This document shows, piece by piece, positions 1 through 6,163 of a DNA stretch of 8,418 bases. Each line of letters starts with the position of its first letter. The stretch's first letter is position 1. The DNA comes from an uncultured Gallionellaceae bacterium (GTDB taxonomy: Bacteria; Pseudomonadota; Gammaproteobacteria; Burkholderiales; Sulfuricellaceae): the NCBI GenBank assembly GCA_937873435.1, contig CALMWM010000263.1:1-8418 (forward strand), in the 5' to 3' direction. The position numbers and the translations under genes were made by a program. The notes under the pieces are model-generated. The model made no database searches. It was not told where the DNA came from and saw nothing but the letters and a program-made list of their open reading frames with translations.

Positions 1-180
1 TTTATCGACCACCGCCACTGCCACCTGGTATCCGTTCTTGCGGCAATGCGCCAGCGCGGCCTGCGCCGCAGTCAGCGCGGTTTCCGGGGTCAGCGATTTG
101 CTGGTGAAAGTGGCTTCCTGCGCCTGCGCGCCGAAAGCCACGCACAGCAGCGCGGATGCAGCCATGAGCTTGATTTTCAT
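1..180 (-). CDS. Secreted GlcG/HbpS-family (DUF336) protein, partial, 3' end outside window
   Basis: Only the first 60 codons are present; the frame is open to base 1. Residues 1-20 form a classical signal peptide (MKIK start, hydrophobic core, AQA cleavage motif), so the product should be exported. The following segment has the LTPETALTAAQAALAHCRKN pattern, then a YQVAVAVVDK stretch, which is the N-terminal helix and first strand typical of GlcG/HbpS (DUF336) proteins. Members of that family bind or degrade haem or have unknown roles near glycolate and redox enzymes; the function here is not determined. A GGGGGGA ribosome binding site at 185-191 sits 4 bases before the ATG. The gene lies 38 bases after the anti-sigma/DsrE gene, on the same strand, so it is probably the third gene of the sigma-factor operon. 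Family assignment is fairly firm; haem binding is inferred from the family only. Confidence 0.8.
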   Translation of the reverse strand, partial: MKIKLMAASALLCVAFGAQAQEATFTSKSLTPETALTAAQAALAHCRKNGYQVAVAVVDK

Positions 181-218
181 GTTTTCCCCCCGATGATGGT
201 GCAAAGTCAGCCTAATGC

Positions 219-935
219 TCATGCCTGGATGTAAACCCAGCCCTGTTTTTCGCGCGCCATGATCAGGTCGAGCGCCGAGGGCGTGATAACGGCTTCCGGC
301 AGCAACTTGACGTCCACCCCATGGCGCCGCAGTTTGCCGATGGTGATGCCGCAGGCATAGAAATTCAGGTTCTTGTAGTCGTGCTGGAGGGACTTGATGC
401 GCTCCGGAAAGGGCGAGGAGTCGGCTTGCAGCAGGCGCAGGCCTTCGCCGTTGGCGACGATGTCGAGCTTGACCGGGGTGCCGAGGGTTTCGGCGCTGCG
501 CAACAGTTCTTCGGCTTGATCGAGGGCGGCGTCGAAACGCACGTTTTCGCCGGAGAAAATGTGCAGTACCAGCTTGGATTCCTTGGCTTGCTGTTCCGCC
601 TGAATGTGGTTTTGCAACGGCGGCACAGCTTTCCCGCCATGCAGTGCCCAGCCGGCGCCGAGGCCGAGCACCAGGAACAGGCCCGCCGCCAGCGCGTGGG
701 AAAGGCCCGGCGAGCCGAAGCAGCGGGTGCGTGAAGGCTGCGTTTTGCTTCCCTTGGATTTCAGCGGATAGGCGTTGCCGACCATTTCCTTCAATTGCCA
801 CAGCTCGCAGATGCGTTGCTTGAGCTGGCTGTCGGCGGCGATCAGGCCGAGCAGGCGGGATTTCTCCGCCGAGTCCAGTTCGCCGTCGACGAAGGCGTTG
901 AGCAGTTCGTCAGTTACTGTTTGTTCGGGTTTCAT
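219..935 (-). CDS. Membrane anti-sigma-like protein fused to a DsrE-family domain
   Basis: 238 residues. Residues about 8-55 (DELLNAFVDGELDSAEKSRL and following helix) look like the cytoplasmic sigma-binding N-terminus of anti-sigma factors, but lack the HxxxCxxC zinc motif of the ZAS class. Residues about 78-97 form one transmembrane helix, preceded by a strongly basic stretch (KSKGSKTQPSRTR), which predicts N-in/C-out topology. Residues about 120-238 resemble DsrE/DsrF-like (YchN-type) domains: a KLVLHIFSG first strand, a TPVKLDIVANGEGL strand-loop, and a FYACG motif with Cys195 at the usual conserved position. The DsrE domain would therefore face the periplasm. The ATG was chosen because it overlaps the sigma-factor stop as ATGA (932-935), a sign of translational coupling. 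The longer frame upstream of this ATG lies inside the sigma gene and is not needed. The likely role is to hold the sigma factor at the membrane and release it on a periplasmic sulfur or redox signal; this role is inferred. Confidence 0.85.
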   Translation of the reverse strand: MKPEQTVTDELLNAFVDGELDSAEKSRLLGLIAADSQLKQRICELWQLKEMVGNAYPLKSKGSKTQPSRTRCFGSPGLSHALAAGLFLVLGLGAGWALHGGKAVPPLQNHIQAEQQAKESKLVLHIFSGENVRFDAALDQAEELLRSAETLGTPVKLDIVANGEGLRLLQADSSPFPERIKSLQHDYKNLNFYACGITIGKLRRHGVDVKLLPEAVITPSALDLIMAREKQGWVYIQA

Positions 936-1486
936 TTGAACCTCGCGATATTCGATACAGCTTGCGCCGGTTGGGTTTCCAGCAGGATTTCCTTCAACGC
1001 CTGGCGAGCGCGGCACAAACGGCTCATCACCGTGCCGACCGGGATGTTGAGGATGCTCGCCACGTCCATGTAGGAAAGTTCTTCCAGATCAACCAGGGTC
1101 ACCACCTGGCGCTGCCCGACGGGTAATTTGGCGATGGCGCGGCGCACCCGCACCACCATCTCGGACTGCAAATACTCCTCTTCGGGCGTGCCTTCGCTCA
1201 CCAGGTGCTTTTCATCGACCTCGTCGATGTCGAGCACCTCCTTGTGGCGGCGGTAATGATCGTTGAGACAGTTGGAGAGGATGCCGAACAACCAGCTGTC
1301 CATGGATGCCGGGTCGCGCAATTGATTGGCCTTGGCGATGGCCTTGGACAAGGCTTCCTGCGCCAGATCCTCGGCAAGGGCGCGGTTGTGGCACCAGGAG
1401 AGCGCCAGCCGGTGCAGCCTTCCCTGAATCTGCTCCAGGCGCTGGATGAAGTTTTTTTGTCCGTCGAACAGTCCGAAAATATTCAT
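932..1486 (-). CDS. ECF-type sigma-70 family RNA polymerase sigma factor
   Basis: 184 residues with the two-domain ECF layout. Sigma region 2 covers about residues 22-84, with DLAQEAL (40-46), SWLFGILSN (64-72) and HYRR (77-80), the core-binding and -10 recognition elements. Region 4 covers about 113-168, with LPVGQRQVV, the ELSYMDVASILNIPVGTVMS helix-turn-helix for -35 recognition, and the RLCRAR end. There is no region 1.1 or region 3. Two in-frame ATGs exist at 1498 and 1486. I chose 1486 because GGGGA (1492-1496) lies 5 bases upstream, and because the candidate promoter would start transcription near 1501, leaving no leader for the 1498 start. The next gene, a membrane anti-sigma-like protein, overlaps the stop codon, the usual arrangement of an ECF sigma with its cognate regulator. 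The stimulus is unknown; the ECF subgroup cannot be fixed by eye. Confidence 0.93.
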   Translation of the reverse strand: MNIFGLFDGQKNFIQRLEQIQGRLHRLALSWCHNRALAEDLAQEALSKAIAKANQLRDPASMDSWLFGILSNCLNDHYRRHKEVLDIDEVDEKHLVSEGTPEEEYLQSEMVVRVRRAIAKLPVGQRQVVTLVDLEELSYMDVASILNIPVGTVMSRLCRARQALKEILLETQPAQAVSNIARFK

Positions 1487-1489
1487 GTA

Positions 1490-1496
1490 TTTCCCC
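1490..1496 (-). promoter_or_regulatory. Ribosome binding site deciding the sigma-factor start
   Basis: GGGGAAA on the minus strand, with GGGGA ending 5 bases before the ATG at 1486. The alternative ATG at 1498 has no purine-rich tract before it (its upstream bases are CAATATCACAAC) and would itself overlap this site. Confidence 0.5.
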
Positions 1497-1507
1497 ATGT
1501 TGTGATA

Positions 1508-1535
1508 TTGACGGATGGCGGGGGGGATTTATTCC
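1508..1535 (-). promoter_or_regulatory. Candidate ECF-type autoregulatory promoter of the sigma operon
   Basis: On the minus strand GGAATA (1530-1535) is followed after 16 bases by CGTCAA (1508-1513). A GGAA-containing -35 and a CGT(C)-containing -10 at 15-17 base spacing is the general form of ECF-sigma promoters. It lies 21 bases before the chosen sigma start. ECF factors commonly drive their own operon, so this is a good candidate for autoregulation. The spacer contains a run of seven C (1520-1526). This is a motif match by eye with no start-site data. Confidence 0.5.
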
Positions 1536-1559
1536 ATCGGATGCGAAAAACTTTACGCC

Positions 1560-2009
1560 CTACAGCCCGAATTTCGGCAGGATTTCCCGCGCCGCCTGGG
1601 CGGACAGGCCACCGATGGCCGCCACCCGGCTCACCAGCTTTTCCCGCGCCGCTTGCAGCGCAGTCTGGCGCGCGGCTGCGGCGGCATTCACCTGCTGCGC
1701 ATCGCCGGCGGGGAGCTTGCGTTTCAGCAAGACTTCGATTTTTGCCAGCAAGCTGCCGCCCTGCTGCGCCAAAAACAAAATCTGCGGAGCCGGCAGCAGG
1801 GTGAGGCGGGCAATCTCGCCGACCAGCAGCTCGTCGCGCTCGCGCTGCACATCGGTGTAGGCCTTGATCGCCAACGCAAGCTGGTACCGCTGCTCCAGCG
1901 CCAGCGGCTTGCCCGACTTGGCCTCGACCTGATCGAACAAGGCGGTGTTCGCCAGCGCGGGAGAGACCGCGCCAAAAAAAACCAGCAGCACAATCAGCCA
2001 GAGCCTCAC
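1560..2009 (-). CDS. Small secreted protein of unknown function
   Basis: 149 residues with a GTG start. I do not recognise the family. Residues 1-20 form a signal peptide (RLWLIVLLVFFGAVSPALA, cut before NTALF), so it should be periplasmic. The mature part is rich in Ala, Leu, Gln and charged residues and looks almost wholly helical, with no cysteine, no obvious catalytic motif and no second membrane segment. A central AAAAARQTALQAAREKLVSR stretch could form an amphipathic helix or coiled coil. The GTG start overlaps the stop of the ParE/RelE toxin gene (GTGA, 2006-2009), and AGGGGAAG lies about 8 bases upstream, so it is read from the same transcript. It may be the original downstream neighbour of hemL, displaced by the toxin-antitoxin pair. 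A bystander role is as likely as a functional link to the toxin. Confidence 0.75.
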   Translation of the reverse strand: MRLWLIVLLVFFGAVSPALANTALFDQVEAKSGKPLALEQRYQLALAIKAYTDVQRERDELLVGEIARLTLLPAPQILFLAQQGGSLLAKIEVLLKRKLPAGDAQQVNAAAAARQTALQAAREKLVSRVAAIGGLSAQAAREILPKFGL

Positions 2010-2317
2010 TTCTTTGCTTCCCCTGCCGGATCGTTCAAGCTGTCAGGCCAGCGCCGCGAAGTATGAACTACGGCAAGAATATGTATGTCTGCACAGCTTT
2101 CCCGGTAGGCCACGATGTAGGGGTAACGGTTTATAACCAATTCCCGTGTGTTTTCCAGCCGGCCAAGACGACCGATGGCGGGGTGGGTTCGCAGCTCATC
2201 CACTTCTTGCCGGATAGCAGTTATGACTCGCTGTGCCGCAAGGGGGTTTTCCTTGGCGATGTATTCACGAATACCGCGCAGATCAACCAGCGCCCCGGCA
2301 AGCCAGCGCAGCGCCAT
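2006..2317 (-). CDS. ParE/RelE-family type II toxin
   Basis: 103 residues, the usual size for ParE/RelE-fold toxins. The N-terminal helical hairpin (LRWLAGALVDLRGIREYIAK, then NPLAAQRVITAIRQEVDEL), the HPAIGRLGRLENTREL loop, the NRYPYIVAYR strand and the IHILAVVHTSRRWPDSL end follow the ParE-like pattern closely. The RxWP ending is typical of the ParE branch, whose characterised members act on DNA gyrase, whereas RelE-type members cleave mRNA; which applies here cannot be told from sequence alone. The ATG overlaps the antitoxin stop by one base (TAATG), so the two are translationally coupled. The stop overlaps the next gene's GTG start. The C-terminal tail beyond RRWP (about 14 residues) is slightly long. 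Confidence 0.92.
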   Translation of the reverse strand: MALRWLAGALVDLRGIREYIAKENPLAAQRVITAIRQEVDELRTHPAIGRLGRLENTRELVINRYPYIVAYRESCADIHILAVVHTSRRWPDSLNDPAGEAKK

Positions 2318-2541
2318 TACGTGCGATGCTCGGTGAAAAAGTCATTGACCTCCGCATCGCTGGCGAACTCGCCACGATCCGCTGCCGCGATACGCTGGCG
2401 CAGCACTTCGACATAATGACGGTCAGCGGCCAGATACCCAGCGAGTGCTTCGTTGATGATCTCGGCTTCTGGCCGGTGCATTTCCTCGGCCAATTGGTGA
2501 AACTGGCGGAGCACTTCCGGTGATACGGCAACCTGATTCAT
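2317..2541 (-). CDS. CopG/ribbon-helix-helix type antitoxin
   Basis: 74 residues. The N-terminus (VAVSPEVLRQFHQLAEEMHR, then PEAEIINEALAGYL) is a short strand plus two helices as in ribbon-helix-helix DNA-binding domains. The acidic C-terminus (about 50-74, DRGEFASDAEVNDFFTEH) is the expected toxin-wrapping tail. It directly precedes and overlaps the ParE/RelE toxin gene, so it is the cognate antitoxin and probably represses its own operon. GGAGA (2549-2553) lies 7 bases before the ATG. Only 28 bases separate it from the hemL stop, so its promoter, if it has one, must lie within the 3' end of hemL; I could not pick out a convincing one. Confidence 0.88.
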   Translation of the reverse strand: MNQVAVSPEVLRQFHQLAEEMHRPEAEIINEALAGYLAADRHYVEVLRQRIAAADRGEFASDAEVNDFFTEHRT

Positions 2542-2569
2542 AGAGAAATCTCCAGTCCGGGATACAGGG

Positions 2570-3853
2570 TTATTTCATTTGCGCGAATACCCGCTTGGCG
2601 GCTTCGATGGTGGCGTCGATGTCGGCATCCTGGTGCGCCGCCGAGACGAATCCGGCTTCGAAGGCCGAGGGCGCGAGATAGATGCCTTCTTCCAGCATCC
2701 CGTGGAAAAAGCGGTTGAAGGCGTCCTTGTCGCATTCCATCACTTCGGCGTAGCTGGTCGGCGGTGTGGCGCGGAAATACAGGCCGAACATGCCGCCCAC
2801 GGCCTGTGCGGAGAAGGTGAAACCGGCCTCATGTGCGGCAGCGGTGAGGCCGTCGGTGAGTTTGCGGGTGTTGGCGGAGAGGCGCTCGTAGAAGCTCGGC
2901 GCCTGCAAGAGCTTGAGCGTGGCCAGCCCGGCGGCGACCGCCACCGGGTTGCCGGACAGGGTGCCGGCCTGGTAGACCGGGCCGAGCGGGGCGAGCTGCT
3001 GCATGATTTCGCGCTTGCCGCCGAAGGCGCCGAGCGGCATCCCGCCGCCGATGACCTTGCCCAGCGTGGTGAGGTCGGGGGTGATGCCGAACAGGCCTTG
3101 CGCCGAAGTCAGGCCGACGCGGAAGCCGGTCATCACTTCGTCGAAAATCAGCACCGCACCGTACATCTTGGTCAGGTCGCGCAGGGTTTGCAGAAACTCC
3201 TGGCTGGGTTTGACCAGGTTCATGTTGCCGGCGACCGGTTCGACGATCACTGCGGCAACTTCCTTGCCGATCTCGGCGAAGGTATTTTCCAGTTGTTCCA
3301 CGTTGTTATAGTCGAGCACCACGGTTTGCGCGGCGACTTCTTCCGGCACCCCGGCGGAGCTGGGGTGGCCGAAGGTCAGCGCGCCGGAACCGGCTTTCAC
3401 CAGCAGGAAATCGGCGTGGCCGTGGTAGCAGCCTTCGAATTTGATGATCTTGGTGCGCCCGGTGTAGCCGCGCGCCAGGCGCACCGCGCTCATGGTGGCC
3501 TCGGTACCGGAACTGACCAGGCGCACTTGTTCCATGCTCGGCACCAGCTGGCACAGCAGTTCGGCCATCTCCAGTTCGCGTGCGGTCGGCGCGCCGAAGC
3601 TCAAGCCGCGCGCCGCGGCTTCCTGCACCGCTTTGACCACTTTCGGGAAGGCATGGCCGAGGATCGCCGGCCCCCAGGAACCGACGTAGTCGATGTAGGA
3701 TTTGCCGTCCTCGTCCCACAGCGTGGCGCCTTTGCCGCGGTTGAAGAACACCGGCGTGCCGCCCACCGAGCGGAAGGCGCGCACCGGCGAATTGACGCCG
3801 CCGGGAATGGTGATTTGCGATTGATCGAAGAGGGTTTGGTTACGTGAGGTCAT
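2570..3853 (-). CDS. hemL: Glutamate-1-semialdehyde 2,1-aminomutase
   Basis: 427 residues, full family length. It converts glutamate-1-semialdehyde to 5-aminolevulinate with pyridoxal phosphate, the last step of the C5 route to haem and other tetrapyrroles, in the cytoplasm. Key segments are IPGGVNSPVRAF (16-27), the phosphate-binding SSGTEAT (114-120), GCYHGH (141-146), FDEVMTGFR (237-245) and the PLP-lysine motif TTLGKVIGGGMPLGAFGG with Lys266. The C-terminal YLAPSAFEAGFVSAAH segment is intact. The ATG at 3853 starts the canonical N-terminus (MTSRNQTLFDQ). It follows thiE by 17 bases with only a weak ribosome binding site (AAGG about 9 bases upstream). Co-location of hemL with thiE and thiD fits a betaproteobacterial cofactor-synthesis operon. 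Confidence 0.98.
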   Translation of the reverse strand: MTSRNQTLFDQSQITIPGGVNSPVRAFRSVGGTPVFFNRGKGATLWDEDGKSYIDYVGSWGPAILGHAFPKVVKAVQEAAARGLSFGAPTARELEMAELLCQLVPSMEQVRLVSSGTEATMSAVRLARGYTGRTKIIKFEGCYHGHADFLLVKAGSGALTFGHPSSAGVPEEVAAQTVVLDYNNVEQLENTFAEIGKEVAAVIVEPVAGNMNLVKPSQEFLQTLRDLTKMYGAVLIFDEVMTGFRVGLTSAQGLFGITPDLTTLGKVIGGGMPLGAFGGKREIMQQLAPLGPVYQAGTLSGNPVAVAAGLATLKLLQAPSFYERLSANTRKLTDGLTAAAHEAGFTFSAQAVGGMFGLYFRATPPTSYAEVMECDKDAFNRFFHGMLEEGIYLAPSAFEAGFVSAAHQDADIDATIEAAKRVFAQMK

Positions 3854-3870
3854 GGTTGGTGTGCCTTAAA

Positions 3871-4500
3871 TCAATGCAAGGTAGGTTTCGAAAAAAGTTG
3901 TGCAAATTCTGCGGCGGCGGTGCGGATATTGCCGCTGTCGAACACCGCGCTGATCACCGCCAGCGCATCGGCGCCCGCCTCGACCAGCAAGCTGGCATTA
4001 GCCAGGGTAATGCCGCCGATCGCGACCAGCGGCACCCGCAATTCGCGCTTGGCCTGGTGCAGCAGGGCCAGCGGCGCGCTGACGGCTTGCGGCTTGGTCG
4101 GGGAAGCAAAAAAACTGCCGAAGGCGACGTAATCCGCGCCGCCGTCCTGCGCCGTGCGCGCCAATGAAAAATCATTATAGCAAGAGACGCCGATGATCTT
4201 GTCACGCCCGAGAACCAGCCGCGCCTCGCGCAGGCTAACGTCGTCGCGGCCCAGGTGGATGCCGTCGGCACCGATCAGGTCGGCCAGGCGCAGGTCGTCG
4301 TTGACAATCAACGGCACCCCGAAATCCCGGCACAGCCCCAGCAGCTCGCTGGCTTGCTCGAAGCGCAGTGCCACATCGCCGCTTTTGTCGCGGTATTGCA
4401 CCGCCTGCGCGCCGCCTTCCAGCGCTTGCCGCACCTGGTCGAGTAGCACGTCGACATCGGCGTACTGCGGGGTGATCGCGTAGAGGCCGCTAATCGGCAT
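3871..4500 (-). CDS. thiE: Thiamine-phosphate synthase
   Basis: 209 residues, normal length. It joins hydroxymethylpyrimidine diphosphate to the thiazole phosphate to make thiamine phosphate. The TIM-barrel family signatures are all present: QYRDK (35-39), the Mg/diphosphate pair in VNDDLRLA (66-73), GADGIHLG (77-84), GVSCYND (104-110), FGSFFASPTK (127-136), VAIGGI (159-164) and AVISAVF (181-187). The frame is open 156 bases further upstream, but the start at 4500 gives the family's normal N-terminus (MPISGLYAITPQ); the extra 52 residues would be a basic, low-complexity read of thiD in another frame. It overlaps the end of thiD by 11 bases, so the two are coupled. Confidence 0.97.
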   Translation of the reverse strand: MPISGLYAITPQYADVDVLLDQVRQALEGGAQAVQYRDKSGDVALRFEQASELLGLCRDFGVPLIVNDDLRLADLIGADGIHLGRDDVSLREARLVLGRDKIIGVSCYNDFSLARTAQDGGADYVAFGSFFASPTKPQAVSAPLALLHQAKRELRVPLVAIGGITLANASLLVEAGADALAVISAVFDSGNIRTAAAEFAQLFSKPTLH

Positions 4501-5338
4501 CGCCGGTACCAGCTTCGGCGGGTTGTTCGGCGGCTTCGCGCGCCCAGAACAACCGGTCGGGAATGAATTGCCCCATGCCCGGACGGAAGCCGGCGCTGAG
4601 CGCCTGCCAGGTGAATTCCTGCGCCTCCTTGACCGCCTCGGCGAAATCCAGGCCATGCGCTATCGTCGCCGCCAGCGCCGACGCCAGCGTGCAGCCTGAG
4701 CCGTGATAGCTGCCTGGCAAGCGCTCCCAGCTGTCGCTGCGCACCACGCCGTTCTCGTCGTAAAGCACGTTTTCGACTTTCGGGGTGTTTTCGTGGGTGC
4801 CGGTGATCAGCACGTATTCGCAGCCCAGCTCGATGAAATATTCGGCGCATTGCACCAGGCTCGGCGTTTCTTCTTCCTCGCGCCCGTGCATCGCCAGGCG
4901 CATCGCCTCGACGCTGTTGGGGGTGATCAGGGTGCATTGCGGGATCAGCATTTCCAGCATCGCCGACAGGATATCGTCATTGACCAGGTCGTCGCCGCGC
5001 CCGGAGGCCAGCACCGGGTCGAAGATCAGCGGGATGTCGGGATAATCCGCCACCACTTCGGCAATCGCCGCAATGGCTTCCACGCTGCCGATCAGACCGA
5101 CCTTGAACACCGCCACCGGCATGTCTTCGAGCACGCAGCGCGCCTGGTCGGCAATCCACTCGGCCTCTATCGGCAGCACATCCTCGACCCCCAGCGTATC
5201 CTGCACGGTAATCGCCGTGACCACCGACACCGGATGGCAGCCCATGCTCGACAAGGTCAGGATGTCCGCCTGCAAGCCGGCGCCGCCGGTAGGGTCGGAC
5301 GCGGAGAAAACCATAACAATCGGAGGAGTTTCAGCCAT
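4490..5338 (-). CDS. thiD: Hydroxymethylpyrimidine/phosphomethylpyrimidine kinase
   Basis: 282 residues. It phosphorylates HMP and then HMP-phosphate to supply the pyrimidine half of thiamine, and belongs to the ribokinase-like superfamily. Visible features are the N-terminal ASDPTGGAGLQADI substrate/phosphate segment (13-26), the ALTTVTAQDT-like VVTAITVQDT (39-48), FKVGLIGS (78-85), FDPVLASG (106-113), TLITPNSVEA (136-145) and the GSGCTLASA anion-hole motif with Cys216. The last 40 or so residues (FIPDRLFWAREAAEQ and an Ala/Gly-rich tail) exceed the common family end, as in other betaproteobacterial ThiD proteins. It starts 6 bases after the uppP stop with a poor ribosome binding site, which suggests coupling to uppP translation. 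No TPP riboswitch lies before it; there is no room for one. Confidence 0.97.
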   Translation of the reverse strand: MAETPPIVMVFSASDPTGGAGLQADILTLSSMGCHPVSVVTAITVQDTLGVEDVLPIEAEWIADQARCVLEDMPVAVFKVGLIGSVEAIAAIAEVVADYPDIPLIFDPVLASGRGDDLVNDDILSAMLEMLIPQCTLITPNSVEAMRLAMHGREEEETPSLVQCAEYFIELGCEYVLITGTHENTPKVENVLYDENGVVRSDSWERLPGSYHGSGCTLASALAATIAHGLDFAEAVKEAQEFTWQALSAGFRPGMGQFIPDRLFWAREAAEQPAEAGTGDAD

Positions 5339-5344
5339 GGGAAA

Positions 5345-6142
5345 TTACCAGAAATAAATGAGGACGATGATACCAAACGCCAGGCGATACCACGCGAAAG
5401 CATTGAAATTATGGTGCGCCACATAGCGCAGCAGCCCTTTCACCGCCCAGAACGCGCTGATGAAGGCAACGATGAAACCCACCGCGAACATCCCGAGGTC
5501 GTCGAATTTGAGCAGCGCCCAGTTTTTATAGACATCGTAAAAAGTCGCCGCGAACATGGTCGGGATCGCGAGGAAAAACGAGAATTCGGTGGCTGCCTGG
5601 CGGCTCAGGCCGAACAGCATCCCGCCGATGATCGTCGCGCCGGAACGCGAAGTGCCGGGAAACATCGCCAGCGTCTGGGCGAACCCGACCTTGAGCGCAT
5701 CTTTCCAGTCCATCTCGTCGATGCTGGTGACGCGCGGCTGGTGGTTCATCCGCTCCACCCAGAAAATGATCAGCCCGCCGACGATCAGCGCGATCGCCAC
5801 GGTGAACGGGTTGAAAAGATAGGTCTTGATCGCATGGTGGAACGCCAGCCCCAGCACTGCCGCCGGCATGAACGCAACCGCCAGGTTGGCGACGAAACGA
5901 TTCGCCGCAGCCTCGCGCCCCAAGCCGCGCACCACGCCGCCGATCTTGGCGCGGAATTCCCAGCACACCGCCAGGATTGCCCCCAGCTGGATCACGATTT
6001 CGAACACCTTGCCCTTGTCGTCGTTGAAATCGAGCAAATCGCCGACCACGATCAGGTGGCCGGTACTGGAAACCGGCAGGAATTCGGTAAGGCCCTCGAC
6101 GAGGCCGAGGATCAGGGCTTTGAAAAGCAGGATTATGTCCAA
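5345..6142 (-). CDS. uppP: Undecaprenyl-diphosphatase (UppP/BacA)
   Basis: 265 residues, a polytopic inner-membrane enzyme that dephosphorylates undecaprenyl diphosphate and so recycles the lipid carrier for peptidoglycan and other envelope polymers; it also confers bacitracin tolerance. Diagnostic motifs are GLVEGLTEFLPVSSTGHL (13-30, with Glu16, Glu20 and the SSTGH stretch) and PGTSRSG (162-168, with Arg166). Several hydrophobic segments span the protein. The start is TTG at 6142: it gives the standard N-terminus and is the only plausible start between the upstream in-frame stop (6164-6166, which is the PIN toxin stop) and the first motif. It has no strong ribosome binding site. It lies 21 bases after the PIN toxin gene and 6 bases before thiD. 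Confidence 0.97.
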   Translation of the reverse strand: MDIILLFKALILGLVEGLTEFLPVSSTGHLIVVGDLLDFNDDKGKVFEIVIQLGAILAVCWEFRAKIGGVVRGLGREAAANRFVANLAVAFMPAAVLGLAFHHAIKTYLFNPFTVAIALIVGGLIIFWVERMNHQPRVTSIDEMDWKDALKVGFAQTLAMFPGTSRSGATIIGGMLFGLSRQAATEFSFFLAIPTMFAATFYDVYKNWALLKFDDLGMFAVGFIVAFISAFWAVKGLLRYVAHHNFNAFAWYRLAFGIIVLIYFW

Positions 6143-6163
6143 CGGATGCGCTTTCTTGTGAAG

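Noticed and set aside
936..1016. Upstream extension of the anti-sigma/DsrE gene by 27 codons
   Set aside because: It lies inside the sigma gene. The ATG at 935 overlaps the sigma stop as ATGA and gives a typical anti-sigma N-terminus.
1487..1559. Possible terminator for the secreted-protein gene formed by GATGG and CCATC repeats
   Set aside because: The arms are only 4-5 bases with a long C-rich loop and no T run follows; not a credible intrinsic terminator.
2579..3847. Plus-strand open frame of 422 codons opposite hemL
   Set aside because: It mirrors hemL almost end to end, is low-complexity (Gly/Ala/His/Arg) and has no family resemblance; antisense shadow.
4501..4656. Upstream extension of thiE by 52 codons
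   Set aside because: It reads thiD in another frame, is basic and proline-rich, and is absent from the usual ThiE N-terminus; the start at 4500 fits the family.
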